Shown here piece after piece: positions 39,405 to 56,900 of a stretch of 64,000 nucleotides of DNA; positions within the stretch are counted from its first letter, which is position 1, and each line of letters starts with the position of its first letter. The stretch lies in NCBI RefSeq assembly GCF_032854445.1, contig NC_088297.1, forward strand, positions 1-64,000. Reading direction: 5' to 3'. The position numbers and the translations under genes were made by a program. The stretch comes from Liolophura sinensis (Eukaryota; Mollusca; Polyplacophora; Chitonida; Chitonidae). The notes beneath the pieces are model-generated. The model saw nothing but the letters and a program-made list of their open reading frames with translations, did no database searches and was not told the origin of the DNA.

Positions 39405-39445
39405 GTAACTGAGTGAGTGCTTGGGTTTTAACGTCGCTCTCTCTG
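39405..39445 (+). repeat. 41-bp unit carrying a SINE tail (copy A)
   Basis: Between two GTAACT cores exactly 41 bp apart lies GAGTGAGTGCTTGGGTTTTA followed by ACGTCGCTCTCTC. The first 23 bases after the core match the tail of the block SINE (GAGTGAGTGCTTGGGGTTTA, then ACG) with one difference. Flanking monomers are ordinary, so array phase is undisturbed. Only two such units exist in the window. Confidence 0.88.
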
Positions 39446-42400
39446 GTAACTAAACATGTTATTATAATGACTACAATGTCCATTTTGCAACTGAGCATGC
39501 TTTTATACTGATTACAAGGTTCACCTTGTAACTGATGATGTTTTTATAATGATTACAATGTTCATCTTGTCACTACATATGCTATAATAATGATTTCAAT
39601 GTTCATCTTGTAATGAAATATGCTAATATAATGATTGCAATATTCATTTTGTAACTGAGCATGCTATTATATTGATTACAATGGTGATTTTGTAACCGTT
39701 GACGCTATTATAATGATTACAATGTTTACTTTGTAACTGAACATGCTATTACAATGATTACAATGTTCATCTTGTAACTGAACATGCTATTATGTCAATT
39801 ACAATCTTTATCTTGTAACTGAAAATGATATTATAATGATTGCAATGTTTATCTTGCAACTGAGCATGCTATTATAATGATTACAATGTTCACTTCGTAA
39901 CTAAACATGCTATTTTAATTATTACAATGTTCATCTTGTAACTGGGCATGTTTATATAATGATTACAATGTTCATCTTGTAACTGAGCACGCTATTGTAA
40001 TGATTACAATGTTCACCTTGTAACTGGGCACATGATTATAAAGATTACAATGTTCATCTTGTAACTGAATATGCTATTGTAATGATTACAATGTCCATTT
40101 TGCAACCGAGCATGCTTGTATACTGATTACAATCTTCACCTTGCAACTGATGATGTTTTTATAATGATTACAATGTTCATCTTGTAACTGAACATGCAAT
40201 TATAAGGTTTACAATGTTCACTTTGTAACTGAACATGCTATTACAATGATTACAATGTTCATCTTGTAACTGAACATGCTATTATGTCGATTACAATCTT
40301 CATCTTGCAACTTAGCATGATATTTTAATGATTACAATGTTCATCTTGTAATTGAACGTGCTAATATAATGAATACAATGTTCATTTTGTAACTGATAAT
40401 GTTATTATAATGATTACAATATTCATCTTGTAACTGAATATGCTAATGTAATGATTACAATGTCCATTTTGCAACTGAGCATTCTTTTATACTGATTACA
40501 ATGTCCACCTTGTAACTGAACATGCTATTATAATGATTACAATGTTCATCTTGTAACTGAGCATGTTTTTATAATGATTACTATGTTCACCTTGTAACTG
40601 AGCACGCTATTGTAATGAATTCAATGTTCTCCTTGTAACTGAGCACATTATTATAATGATTAGAATGTTCATCTTGTAACTGAATATGCTATTGTAATGA
40701 TTACAATGTCCATTTTGCAACTGAGCATGCTTGTATACTGATTACAATGTCCACCTTGTAACTGAACATGCTATTATATTGATTAGAATGTTCATCTTGT
40801 AACTGAACATGCTATTATGTCAATTACAATCTTCATCTTGTCACTGAAAATGATATTATAATGATTACAATGTTTATCTTGCAACTGAGCATGCTATTAT
40901 AATGATTACAATGTTCACTTCGTAACTGAACATGCTATTTTAACTAAAACAATGTTCATCTTGTAACTGGGCATGTTTTCATAATGATTACAATGTTCAT
41001 CTTGTAACTGAGCACGCTATTATAATGTATTCAATGTTCACCTTGTAACTGAGCACATGATTATAATGATTACAATGTTCATCTTGTAACTGAATATGCT
41101 ATTGTAATGATTACAATGTCCATTTTGCAACTGAGCATGCTTGTATACTGATTACAATGTTCACCTTGCAACTGATGATGTTTTTATAATGATTACAATG
41201 TTCATCTTGTAACTGAACATGCAATTATAAGGATTACAATGTTCACTTTGTAACTGAACATGCTATTACAATGATTACAATGTTCATCTTGTAACTGAAC
41301 ATGCTATTATGTCGATTATAATCTTCATCTTGCAACTTAGCATGATATTTTAATGATTACAATGTTCATCTTGTAATTGAACGTGCTAATATAATGAATA
41401 CAATGTTCAGTTTGTAACTGATGATGTTATTATAATGATTACAATGTTCATCTAGTAACTGAATATGTTAATGTAATGATTACAATGTCCATTTTGCAAC
41501 TGAGCATTCTTTTATACTGATTACAATGTCCACCTTGTAACTGAACATGCTATTATAATGATCACAATGTTCATCTTGTAACTGAGCATGTTTTTATAAT
41601 GATTACAATGTTCACCTTGTAACTGAACATGCTTTTATAATGATTACAATGTTCATCTTGTAATTGAACGTGCTAATATAATGAATACAATGTTCATTTT
41701 GTAACTGATGATAATATTATAATGATTACAATATTCATCTTGTAAGTGAATATGCTAATGTAATGATTACAATGTCCATTTTGCAACTGAGCATTCTTTT
41801 ATACTGATTACAATGTTCACCTTGTAACTGATGATGTTTTTATAATGTTTACAATGTTCATCTTGTAACTTAGCATTCTATTATAATGATGACAATGTTC
41901 ATTTTGTAAATGAGCACGCTATTATACTGTTTACAATGTTCATCTTGTAACTGAGCATGCTATTATAATGATTACATTGTTCATCTTGTAACCGTTGACG
42001 CTATTATAATGATTACAATGTTCACTTTGTAACTGAACATGCTATTACAATGATTACAATGTTCGCCTTGTAACTGAACATGCTATTATGACGATTACAA
42101 TCTTCATCTTGTAACTGAAAATGATATTATAATGATTACAATGTTTATCTTAAAACTGAGCATGCTATTATAATGATTACAATGTTCACTTCGTAACTGA
42201 ACATGCTATTAGAAGTATTACAATGTTCATCTTGTAACTGGGCATGTTTTTATAATGATTACAATGTTCACCTTGTAACTGAACATGCTATTATAATGAT
42301 TACAATGTTCATCTTGTAATTGAACGTGCTAATATAATGAATACAGTGTTCATTTTGTAACTGATGATGTTATTATAATGATTACAATATTCATCTTGTA

Positions 42401-45400
42401 ACTGAACATGCTATTATGATTACAATGTTCATCTTGTAACTGGGCATACTAGTATAATAATTAAAATATTAATTTTGTAACTGAACATGCAATTATAAGG
42501 ATTACAATGTTCACCTTGTAACTGAACATGCTATTACAATGATTACAATGTTCATCTTGTAACTGAACATGCTATTATGGCGATTACAATCTTCATCCTG
42601 CAACTGAGCATTATATTTTAATGATTACAATGTTCATCGTGTAATTGAACGTGCTAATATAATAAATACAATGTTCATTTTGTAACTGATGATGTTATTA
42701 TAACGATTACAATATTCATCTCGTAAGTGAATATGCTAATGTAATGATTACAATGTCCATTTTGCAACTGAGCATGCTTTTATACTGATTACAATGTTCA
42801 CCTTGTAACTGATGATGTTTTTATAATGATTACAATATTCATTTTGTAACTGAACATGCTATTATGATTACAATGTTCATCTTGTAACTGGGCATACTAG
42901 TATAATAATTAAAATATTAATTTTGTAACTGAGCATGCTATTATACTGATTACAATGTTCATCTTGTAACTGAACATGTTAATATAATGATTACAATGTT
43001 CATGTTGTAACTGAGCATGCTATTATACTAATTACAATCTTCATCTTGTAATTGAGCATGCTATTATAATGATTACATTGCTCATCTTGTATTTGAGCAT
43101 GCTATTATAATGATTACAGTGTTCATCTTGTAATTGAGCATACTAGTATAATGATTACAATGTTCATCTTGTAACTAAGCATAATATTATAATAATTACA
43201 ATGTTCATTTTGTAATTGAGCATGCTATTATACTGATTACAATGTTCATCTTGTAACTGCACATCCTAATATAATGATTACAATGTTCACCTTGTAAATG
43301 AACATGCCATTACAATAATTACAATATTTATCTTGCATCTGAACATGCTGTTATATCGATTACAATCCTCACGTTTTAACTGAACGTGCTAATATAATGA
43401 TTACAATGTTCATCTTGTAAATGAACATGCTATTTTGTCGATTACAATGTTCATCTAGTAACTGAAAATTATATTATAATGACTACAAGGTTTATCTTGC
43501 AACTGAGCATGCTATTATAATGATTACAATGTTCACTTCGTAACTGAACATGCTATTTTAACTATTACAATGTTCATCTTGTAACTGGGCATGTTTTTAT
43601 AATGATTACAATGTTCATCTTGTAACTGAGCACGCTATTGTAATGATTACAATGTTCACCTTGTAACTGGGCACATTATTATAATGATTACAATGTTCAT
43701 CTTGTAACTGAATATGCTAATGTAATGATTACAATGTCCATTTTGCAACTGAGCATGCTTTTATACTGATTACAATGTGCATCTTGTAACTGAACATGCT
43801 ATTATATTGATTACAATGTTTATCTTGTAACTGAGCATGTTTTTATAATGATTACAATGTTCACCTTGTAACTGAACATGCTTTTATAATGATTACAATG
43901 TTCATCTTGTAACTGAGCACGCTATTGTAATGATTACAATGTTCACCTTGTAACTGAGCACATTATTATAATGATTACAATGTTCATCTTGTAACTGAAT
44001 ATGCTAATGTAATGATTACAATGTCCATTTTGCAACTGAGCATGCTTTTATACTGATTACAATGTGCACCTTGTAACTGAACATGCTATTATATTGATTA
44101 GAATGTTCATCTTGTAACTGGGCATGTTTTTATAATGATTACAATGTTCATCTTGTAACTGGGCATACTAGGATAATAATTAAAATATTAATTTAGAAAC
44201 TAAACATGCAATTATAAGGATTACAATGTTCACTTTGTAACTGAACATGCTATTACAATGATTACAATGTTCATCTTGTAACTGAACATGCTATTATGTC
44301 GATTACAATCTTCATCCTGCAACTGAGCATGATATTATAATGATTACAATGTTCATCTTGTAATTGAACGTGCTAATATAATAAATACAATGTTCATTTT
44401 GTAACTCATGATGTTATTATAATGTTTGCAATATTCATCTTGTAACTGAATATGCTAATGTAATGATTACAATGTCCATTTTGCAACTGAGCATGCTTTT
44501 ATACTGATTACAATGTTCACCTTGTAACTGATGATGTTTTTATAATGATTACAATATTCATCTTGTAACTGAACATGCTATTATGATTACAATGTTCATC
44601 TTGTAACTGGGCATACTAGTATGATAATTAAAATATTAATTTTGTAACTGAGCATGCTATTACACTGATAACAATGTTCATCTTGTAACTGAACATGTTA
44701 TTATAATGATTACAATGTTCATGTTGTAACTGAGCATGCTATTATACTAATTACAATCTTCATCTTGTAATTGAGCATGCTATTATAATGATTACATTGC
44801 TCATCTTGTATTTGAGCATGCTATTATACTGATTACAATGTTCATCTTGTAACTGCACATCCTAATATAATGATTACAATGTTCACCTTGTAAATGAACA
44901 TGCCATTACAATGATTACAATATTTATCTTGTATCTGAACATGCTATTATATCGATTACAATCCTCACGTTTTAACTGAACGTGCTAATATAATGATTAC
45001 AATGTTCATCTTGTAATTGAACATGCTAATTTGTCGATTACAATGTTCATCTTGTAACTGAAAATGATATTATAATGACCACAAGGTTTATCTTGCAACT
45101 GAGCATGCTATTATAATGATTACAATGTTCACTTTGTAACTGAACATGCTATTTTAACTAATACAATGTTCATCTTGTAACTGGGCATGTTTCTATAATG
45201 ATTACAATGTTCATCTTGTAACTGAGCACGCTATTGTAATGATTACAATGTTCACCTTGTAACTGAGCACATTATTATAAAGATTACAATGTTCATCTTG
45301 TAACTGAATATGCTAATGTAATGATTACAATGTCCATTTTGCAACTGAGCATGCTTTTATACTGATTACAATGTCCACCTTGTAACTGAACATGCTATTA

Positions 45401-47999
45401 TATTGATTAGGATGTTCATCTTGTAACTGAGCATGTTTTTATAATGATTACAATGTTCACCTTGTAACTGAACATGCTTTTATAATGATTACAATGTTCA
45501 TCTTGTAATTGAAAGTGCTAATATAATGAATACAATGTTTACTTTGTAACTGATGATGTTATTATAATGATTACAATATTCATCTTGTAAGTTAATATGT
45601 TAATGTAAGCATTACAATGTTTATCTTGCAACTGAGCATGCTTGTATACTGATTACAATGTTCACCTTGCAACTGATGATGTTTTTATAATGATTACAAT
45701 GTTCATCTTGTAACTGAACATGCTATTACAATGATTACAGTGTTCATCTTGTAACTGAACATGCTATTATGTCGATTACAATCTTCATCTTGCAACTGAG
45801 CATGATATTATAATGATTACAATGTTCATCTTGTAATTGAACGTGCTAATATAATAAATACAATGTTCATTTTGTAACTGATGATGTTATTATAATGATT
45901 ACAATATTCATCTTGTAAGTGAATATGATAATGTAATGATTACAATGTCCATTTTGCAACTGAGCATGCTTGTATACTGATTACAATGTTCACCTTGAAA
46001 CTGATGATGTTTTTATAATGATTACAATGTTCATCTTGTAACTGAACATGCAATTATAAGGATTACAATGTTCACTTTGTAACTGAACATGCTATTACAA
46101 TGATTACATTGTTCACCTTGTAACTGAGCACATTATTATAATGATTACAATGTTCATCTTGTAACTGAATATGCTATTGTAATGATTACAATGTCCATTT
46201 TGCAACTGAGCATGCTTGTATACTGATTACAATGTTCACCTTGCAACTGATGATGTTTTTATAATGATTACAATGTTCACTTTGTAACTGAACATGCAAT
46301 TATAAGGATTACAATGTTCACTTTGTAACTGAACATGCTATTACAATGATTACATTGTTCACCTTGTAACTGAGCACATTATTATAATGATTAGAATGTT
46401 CATCTTGTAACTGAATATGCTATTGTAATGATTACAATGTCCATTTTGCAACTGAGCATGCATGTATACTGATTACAATGTTCACCTTGCAACTGATGAT
46501 GTTTTTATAATCATTACAATGTTCACTTTGTAACTGAACATGCTATTAAAATGATTACAATGTTCATCTTGTAAGTGAATATGCTAATGTAATGATTACA
46601 ATGTCCATCTTGTAACTGAGCATACTAGTATAATGATTACAGTGTTCATCTTGTAACTAAGCATAATATTATAAAAATTACAATGTTTATCTTGTAATTG
46701 AGCATGCTATTATACTGATTACAATGTTCATCTTGTAACTGAACATCCTAATATAATAATTACAATGTTCATCTTGTAGGTGAACATGTTATTATAATGA
46801 TTACAATGTTCACCTTGTAAATGAACATGCCATTACAATAATTACAATATTTATATTGTAACTGAACATGCTATTATATCGATTACAATCCTCACGTTTT
46901 AACTGAACGTGCTAACATAAAGATTACAATGTTCATCTTGTAACTGAACATGCTGTTATGTCGATTACAATCTTCATCTTGTAACTGAAAATGATATTAT
47001 AATGATTACAAGGTTTATCTTGCAACTGACCATGCTATTATAATGATTACAATGTTCACTTCGTAACTGATCATGCTATTTTAACTATTACAATGTTCAT
47101 CTTGTAACTGGGCATGTTTTTATAATGATTACAATGTTCATCTTGTAACTGAGCACGCTATTGTAATGATTACAATATTCACCTTGTAACTGAGCACATG
47201 ATTATAATGATTGCAATGTTCATCTTGTAACTGATGATGTTTTTATAATGATTACAATGTTCATCTTGTAACTGAAGATGCAATTATAAGGATTACAATG
47301 TTCACTTTGTAACTGAACATGCTATTACAATAATTACAATGTTCATCTTGTAACTGAACATGCTATTATGTCGATTACAATCTTCATCTTGCAACTGAGC
47401 ATGATATTTTAATGATTACAATGTTCATCTTGTAATTGAACGTGCTAATATAATGAATACAATGTACATTTTGTAACTGATGATGTTATTATAATGATTA
47501 CAATATTCATCTTGTAACTGAATATGCTAATGTAATGATTACAATGTCCATTTTGCAACTGAGCATGCTTTTATACTTACAATGTCCACCTTGTAACTGA
47601 ACATGCTATTATAATGATTAGAATGTTCATCTTGTAACTGAGCATGATTTTATAATGATTACAATGTTCACCTTGTAACTGAACATGCTTTTATAATGAT
47701 TACAATGTTCATCTTGTAATTGAACGTGCTAATATAATGAATACAATGTTTACTTTGTAACTGATGATGTTATTATAATGATTACAATGTTCATCTTGTA
47801 AGTGAATATGCTAATGTAATGATTACAATGTTTATCTTGCAACTGAGCATGCTTGTATACTGATTACAATGTTCATCTTGCAACTGATGATGTTTTTATA
47901 CTCATTACAATTTTCATCTTGTAACTGAACATGCTATTATGTCGATTACAATCTTCATCTTGGAACTAAGCATGTTTTTTTAATGATTACAATGTTCAC

Positions 48000-50900
48000 C
48001 TTGTAATTGATGATGTTTTTATAATGATTACAATGTTCATCTTGTAATGAAATATGCTAATATAATGATTGCAATATTCATTTTGTAACTGAGCATGCTA
48101 TTATATTGATTGCAATGGGGATTTTGTAACCGTTGACGCTATTATAATGATTACAATGTTTACTTTGTAACTGAACATGCTATTACAATGATTACAATGT
48201 TCATCTTGTAACTGGGCATACTAGTATAATAATTAAAATATTAATTTTGTAACTGAGCATGCTATTATACTGATTACAATGTTCATCTTGTAACTGAACA
48301 TGCTATTATAATGATTACAATGTTCATGTTGTAACTGAGCATGCTATTATACTAATTACAATTTTCATCTTGTAATTGAGCATGCTATTATAATGATTAC
48401 ATTGCTCATCTTGTATTTGAGCATGCTATTATAATGATTACAATGTTCATCTTGCAACTGAGCATACTAGTATAATGATTACAATGTTCATCTTGTAACT
48501 AAGCATAATATTATAATAATTACAATGTTCATTTTGTAATTGAGCATGCTATTATACTGATTACAATGTTCATCTTGTAACTGCACATCCTAATATAATG
48601 ATTACAATGTTCACCTTGTAAATGAACATGCCATTACAATAATTACAATATTTATCTTGTAACTGAACATGCTATTATATCGATTACAATCCTCACGTTT
48701 TAACTGAACGTGCTAATATAATGATTACAATGTTCATCTTGTAACTGAACATGCTATTATGTCGATTACAATCTTCATCTTGTAACTGAAAATGATATTA
48801 TAATGATTACAAGGTTTATCTTGCAACTGAGCATGCTATTATAATGATTACAATGTTCACTTCGTAACTGAACATGCTATTTTAACTATTACAATGTTGA
48901 TCTTGTAACTGGGCATGTTTTTATAATGATTACAATGTTCATCTTGTAACTGAGCACGTTATTGTAATGATTGCAATGTTCATCTTGTAACTGAAGATGC
49001 TATTGCAATGATTACAATGTCCATTTTGCAACTGAGCATGCTTGTATACTGATTACAATGTTCACATTGGAACTGATGATGTTTTTATAATGATTACAAT
49101 GTTCATCTTGTAACTGAACATGCTATTATGTCGATTACAATCTTCATCTTGTAACTGAACATGCTATTATGTCGATTACAATCTTCATCTTGCAACTGAG
49201 CATGATATTATAATGATTACAATGTTCATCTTGTAACTGGGCATGTTTTTATAATGATTACAATGTTCACCTTGTAACTGAACATGCTATTATAATGATT
49301 ACAATGTTCATCTTGTAATTGAACGTGCTAATATAATGAATACAATGTTCATTTTGTAACTGATGATGTTATTATAATGATTACAATATTCATCTTGTAA
49401 CTTAACATGCTATTATGATTACAATTTTCATCTTGTAACTGAGCTTTCTATTATAATGATTACAATGTTTACCTTGTAAGTGAGCGTGCTAATATAATGA
49501 TTACAATGTTTATCTTGTAACTGAACGTGCTAATATAATGAATACAATGTTTATTTTGTAACTGATGATGTTATTATAATGATTACAATATTCATCTTGT
49601 AAGTGAATATGCTAATGTAATGATTACAATATCCATTTTGCAACTGAGCATGCTTTTATACTGATTCCAATGTTCACCTTGTAACTGATGATGTTTTTAT
49701 AATGTTAACAATGGTCATCTTTCAACTACATATGCTATTATAATGATTACAATGTTCATCTTGTAATGAAATATGCTAATATAATGATTGCAATATTCAT
49801 TTTGTAACTGAGCATGCTATTATATTGATTGCAATGGGGATTTTGTAACCGTTGACGCTATTATATTGATTACAATGTTTACTTTGTAACTGAACATGCT
49901 ATTACAATGATTACAATGTTCATCTTGTAACTGGGCATACTAGTATAATAATTAAAATATTAATTTTGTAACTGAGCATGCTATTATACTGTTTACAATG
50001 TTCATCTTGTAACTGAACATGCTATTATAATGATTACAATGTTCATGTTGTAACTGAGCATGCTATTATACTAATTACAATTTTCATCTTGTAATTGAGC
50101 ATGCTATTATAATGATTACATTGCTCATCTTGTATTTGAGCATGCTATTATAATGAATACAACGTTCATCTTGCAACTGAGCATACTAGTATAATGATTA
50201 CAATGTTCATCTTGTAACTAAGCATAATATTATAATAATTACAATGTTCATTTTGTAATTGAGCATGCTATTATACTGATTACAATGTTCATCTTGTAAC
50301 TGCACATCCTAATATAATGATTACAATGTTCACCCTTTAAATGAACATGCCATTACAATAATTACAATATTTATCTTGTAACTGAACATGCTATTATATC
50401 GATTACAATCCTCACGTTTTAACTGAACGTGCTAATATAATGATTACAATGTTCATCTTGTAACTGAACATGCTATTATGTCGATTACAAACTTCATCTT
50501 GTAACTGAAAATGATATTATAATGATTACAAGGTTTATCTTGCAACTGAGCATGCTATTATAATGATTACAATGTTCACTTCGTAACTGAACATGCTATT
50601 TTAACTATTACAATGTTCATCTTGTAACTGGGCATGTTTTTATAATGATTACAATGTTCATCTTGTAACTGAGCACGCTATTGTAATGATTACAATGTTC
50701 ACCTTGTAACTGAGCACATTATTTTAATGATTGCAATGTTCATCTTGTAACTGAAGATGCTATTGCAATGATTACAATGTCCATTTTGCAACTGAGCATG
50801 CTTGTATACTGATTACAATGTTCACATTGGAACTGATGATGTTTTTATAATGATTACAATGTTCATCTTGTAACTGAACATGCTATTATGTCGATTACAA

Positions 50901-53900
50901 TCTTCATCTTGTAACTGAACATGCTATTATGTCGATTACAATCTTCATCTTGCAACTGAGCATGATATTATAATGATTACAATGTTCATCTTGTAATTGA
51001 ACGTGCTAATATAATGAATACAATGTACATTTTGTAACTAATGCTGTTATTATAATGATTACAATATTCATCTTGTAACTGAATATGCTAATGTAATGAT
51101 TACAATGTTCATCTTGTAACTGAACATGCTATTATAATGATTACAATGTTCATGTTGTAACTGAGCATGCTATTATACTAATTACAATTTTCATCTTGTA
51201 ATTGAGCATGCTATTATAATGATTACATTGCTCATCTTGTATTTGAGCATGCTATTATAATGATTACAATGTTCATCTTGCAACTGAGCATACTAGTATA
51301 ATGATTACAATGTTCATCTTGTAACTAAGCATAATATTATAATAATTACAATGTTCATTTTGTAATTGAGCATGCTATTATACTGATTACAATGTTCATC
51401 TTGTAACTGCACATCCTAATATAATGATTACAATGTTCACCTTGTAAATGAACATGCCATTACAATAATTACAATATTTATCTTGTAACTGAACATGCTA
51501 TTATATCGATTACAATCCTCACGTTTTAACTGAACGTGCTAATATAATGATTACAATGTTCATCTTGTAACTGAACATGCTATTATGTCGATTACAATCT
51601 TCATCTTGTAACTGAAAATGATATTATAATGATTACAAGGTTTATCTTGCAACTGAGCATGCTATTATAATGATTACAATGTTCACTTCGTAACTGAACA
51701 TGCTATTTTAACTATTACAATGTTGATCTTGTAACTGGGCATGTTTTTATAATGATTACAATGTTCATCTTGTAACTGAGCACGCTATTGTAATGATTGC
51801 AATGTTCATCTTGTAACTGAAGATGCTATTGCAATGATTACAATGTCCATTTTCCAACTGAGCATGCTTGTATACTGATTACAATGTTCACATTAGAACT
51901 GATGATGTTTTTATAATGATTACAATGTTCATCTTGTAACTGAACATGCTATTATGTCGATTACAATCTTCATCTTGTAACTGAACATGCTTTTATGTCG
52001 ATTACAATCTTCATCTTGCAACTGAGCATGATATTATAATGATTACAATGTTCATCTTGTAACTGGGCATGTTTTTATAATGATTACAATGTTCACCTTG
52101 TAACTGAACATGCTATTATAATGATTACAATGTTCATCTTGTAATTGAACGTGCTAATATAATGAATACAATGTTCATTTTGTAACTGATGATGTTATTA
52201 TAATGATTACAATATTCATCTTGTAACTGAACATGCTATTATGATTACAATTTTCATCTTGTAACTGAGCTTTCTATTATAATGATTACAATGTTTACCT
52301 TGTAAGTGAGCGTGCTAATATAATGATTACAATGTTTATCTTGTAACTGAACGTGCTAATATAATGAATACAATGTTTATTTTGTAACTGATGATGTTAT
52401 TATAATGATTACAATATTCATCTTGTAAGTGAATATGCTAATGTAATGATTACAATATCCATTTTGCAACTGAGCATGCTTTTATACTGATTCCAATGTT
52501 CACCTTGTAACTGATGATGTTTTTATAATGTTAACAATGGTCATCTTTCAACTACATATGCTATTATAATGATTACAATGTTCATCTTGTAATGAAATAT
52601 GCTAATATAATGATTGCAATATTCATTTTGTAACTGAGCAAGCTATTATATTGATTGCAATGGGGATTTTGTAACCGTTGACGCTATTATATTGATTACA
52701 ATGTTTACTTTGTAACTGAACATGCTATTACAATGATTACAATGTTCATCTTGTAACTGGGCATACTAGTATAATAATTAAAATATTAATTTTGTAACTG
52801 AGCATGCTATTATACTGTTTACAATGTTCATCTTGTAACTGAACATGCTATTATAATGATTACAATGTTCATGTTGTAACTGAGCATGCTATTATACTAA
52901 TTACAATTTTCATCTTGTAATTGAGCATGCTATTATAATGATTACATTGCTCATCTTGTATTTGAGCATGCTATTATAATGAATACAACGTTCATCTTGC
53001 AACTGAGCATACTAGTATAATGATTACAATGTTTATCTTGTAACTAAGCATAATATTATAATAATTACAATGTTCATTTTGTAATTGAGCATGCTATTAT
53101 ACTAATTACAATGTTCATCTTGTAACTGCACATCCTAATATAATGATTACAATGTTCACCCTTTAAATGAACATGCCATTACAATAATTACAATATTTAT
53201 CTTGTAACTGAACATGCTATTATATCGATTACAATCCTCACGTTTTAACTGAACGTGCTAATATAATGATTACAATGTTCATCTTGTAACTGAACATGCT
53301 ATTATGTCGATTACAATCTTCATCTTGTAACTGAAAATGATATTATAATGATTACAAGGTTTATCTTGCAACTGAGCATGCTATTATAATGATTACAATG
53401 TTCACTTCGTAACTGAACATGCTATTTCAACTATTACAATGTTCATCTTGTAACTGGGCATGTTTTTATAATGATTACAATGTTCATCTTGTAACTGAGC
53501 ACGCTATTGTAATGATTACAATGTTCACCTTGTAACTGAGCACATTATTTTAATGATTGCAATGTTCATCTTGTAACTGAAGATGCTATTGCAATGATTA
53601 CAATGTCCATTTTGCAACTGAGCATGCTTGTATACTGATTACAATGTTCACATTGGAACTGATGATGTTTTTATAATGATTACAATGTTCATCTTGTAAC
53701 TGAACATGCTATTATGTCGATTACAATCTTCATCTTGTAACTGAACATGCTATTATGTCGATTACAATATTCATCTTGCAACTGAGCATGATATTATAAT
53801 GATTACAATGTTCATCTTGTAATTGAACGTGCTAATATAATGAATACAATGTACATTTTGTAACTAATGCTGTTATTATAATGATTACAATATTCATCTT

Positions 53901-56900
53901 GTAACTGAAGATGCTATTGCAATGATTACAATGTCCATTTTGCAACTGAGCATGCTTGTATACTGATTACAATGTTCACATTGGAACTGATGATGTTTTT
54001 ATAATGATTACAATGTTCATCTTGTAACTGAACATGCTATTATGTCGATTACAATCTTCATCTTGTAACTGAACATGCTATTATGTCGATTACAATCTTC
54101 ATCTTGCAACTGAGCATGATATTATAATGATTACAATGTTCATCTTGTAATTGAACGTGCTAATATAATGAATACAATGTACATTTTGTAACTAATGCTG
54201 TTATTATAATGATTACAATATTCATCTTGTAACTGAATATGCTAATGTAATGATTACAATGTTCATCTTGTAACTGAACATGCTATTATAATGATTACAA
54301 TGTTCATGTTGTAACTGAGCATGCTATTATACTAATTACAATTTTCATCTTGTAATTGAGCATGCTATTATAATGATTACATTGCTCATCTTGTATTTGA
54401 GCATGCTATTATAATGATTACAATGTTCATCTTGCAACTGAGCATACTAGTATAATGATTACAATGTTCATCTTGTAACTAAGCATAATATTATAATAAT
54501 TACAATGTTCATTTTGTAATTGAGCATGCTATTATACTGATTACAATGTTCATCTTGTAACTGCACATCCTAATATAATGATTACAATGTTCACCTTGTA
54601 AATGAACATGCCATTACAATAATTACAATATTTATCTTGTAACTGAACATGCTATTATATCGATTACAATCCTCACGTTTTAACTGAACGTGCTAATATA
54701 ATGATTACAATGTTCATCTTGTAACTGAACATGCTATTATGTCGATTACAATCTTCATCTTGTAACTGAAAATGATATTATAATGATTACAAGGTTTATC
54801 TTGCAACTGAGCATGCTATTATAATGATTACAATGTTCACTTCGTAACTGAACATGCTATTTTAACTATTACAATGTTGATCTTGTAACTGGGCATGTTT
54901 TTATAATGATTACAATGTTCATCTTGTAACTGAGCACGCTATTGTAATGATTGCAATGTTCATCTTGTAACTGAAGATGCTATTGCAATGATTACAATGT
55001 CCATTTTGCAACTGAGCATGCTTGTATACTGATTACAATGTTCACATTGGAACTGATGATGTTTTTATAATGATTACAATGTTCATCTTGTAACTGAACA
55101 TGCTATTATGTCGATTACAATCTTCATCTTGTAACTGAACATGCTATTATGTCGATTACAATCTTCATCTTGCAACTGAGCATGATATTATAATGATTAC
55201 AATGTTCATCTTGTAACTGGGCATGTTTTTATAATGATTACAATGTTCACCTTGTAACTGAACATGCTATTATAATGATTACAATGTTCATCTTGTAATT
55301 GAACGTGCTAATATAATGAATACAATGTTCATTTTGTAACTGATGATGTTATTATAATGATTACAATATTCATCTTGTAACTGAACATGCTATTATGATT
55401 ACAATTTTCATCTTGTAACTGAGCTTTCTATTATAATGATTACAATGTTTACCTTGTAAGTGAGCGTGCTAATATAATGATTACAATGTTTATCTTGTAA
55501 CTGAACGTGCTAATATAATGAATACAATGTTTATTTTGTAACTGATGATGTTTTTATAATGATTACAATATTCATCTTGTAAGTGAATATGCTAATGTAA
55601 TGATTACAATATCCATTTTGCAACTGAGCATGCTTTTATACTGATTCCAATGTTCACCTTGTAACTGATGATGTTTTTATAATGATTACAATGGTCATCT
55701 TTCAACTACATATGCTATTATAATGATTACAATGTTCATCTTGTAATGAAATATGCTAATATAATGATTGCAATATTCATTTTGTAACTGAGCATGCTAT
55801 TATATTGATTGCAATGGGGATTTTGTAACCGTTGACGCTATTATATTGATTACAATGTTTACTTTGTAACTGAACATGCTATTACAATGATTACAATGTT
55901 CATCTTGTAACTGGGCATACTAGTATAATAATTAAAATATTAATTTTGTAACTGAGCATGCTATTATACTGTTTACAATGTTCATCTTGTAACTGAACAT
56001 GCTATTATAATGATTACAATGTTCATGTTGTAACTGAGCATGCTATTATACTAATTACAATTTTCATCTTGTAATTGAGCATGCTATTATAATGATTACA
56101 TTGCTCATCTTGTATTTGAGCATGCTATTATAATGAATACAACGTTCATCTTGCAACTGAGCATACTAGTATAATGATTACAATGTTCATCTTGTAACTA
56201 AGCATAATATTATAATAATTACAATGTTCATTTTGTAATTGAGCATGCTATTATACTGATTACAATGTTCATCTTGTAACTGCACATCCTAATATAATGA
56301 TTACAATGTTCACCCTTTAAATGAACATGCCATTACTATAATTACAATATTTATCTTGTAACTGAACATGCTATTATATCGATTACAATCCTCACGTTTT
56401 AACTGAACGTGCTAATATAATGATTACAATGTTCATCTTGTAACTGAACATGCTATTATGTCGATTACAATCTTCATCTTGTAACTGAAAATGATATTAT
56501 AATGATTACAAGGTTTATCTTGCAACTGAGCATGCTATTATAATGATTACAATGTTCACTTCGTAACTGAACATGCTATTTTAACTATTACAATGTTCAT
56601 CTTGTAACTGGGCATGTTTTTATAATGATTACAATGTTCATCTTGTAACTGAGCACGCTATTGTAATGATTACAATGTTCACCTTGTAACTGAGCACATT
56701 ATTTTAATGATTGCAATGTTCATCTTGTAACTGAAGATGCTATTGCAATGATTACAATGTCCATTTTGCAACTGAGCATGCTTGTATACTGATTACAATG
56801 TTCACATTGGAACTGATGATGTTTTTATAATGATTACAATGTTCATCTTGTAACTGAACATGCTATTATGTCGATTACAATCTTCATCTTGTAACTGAAC

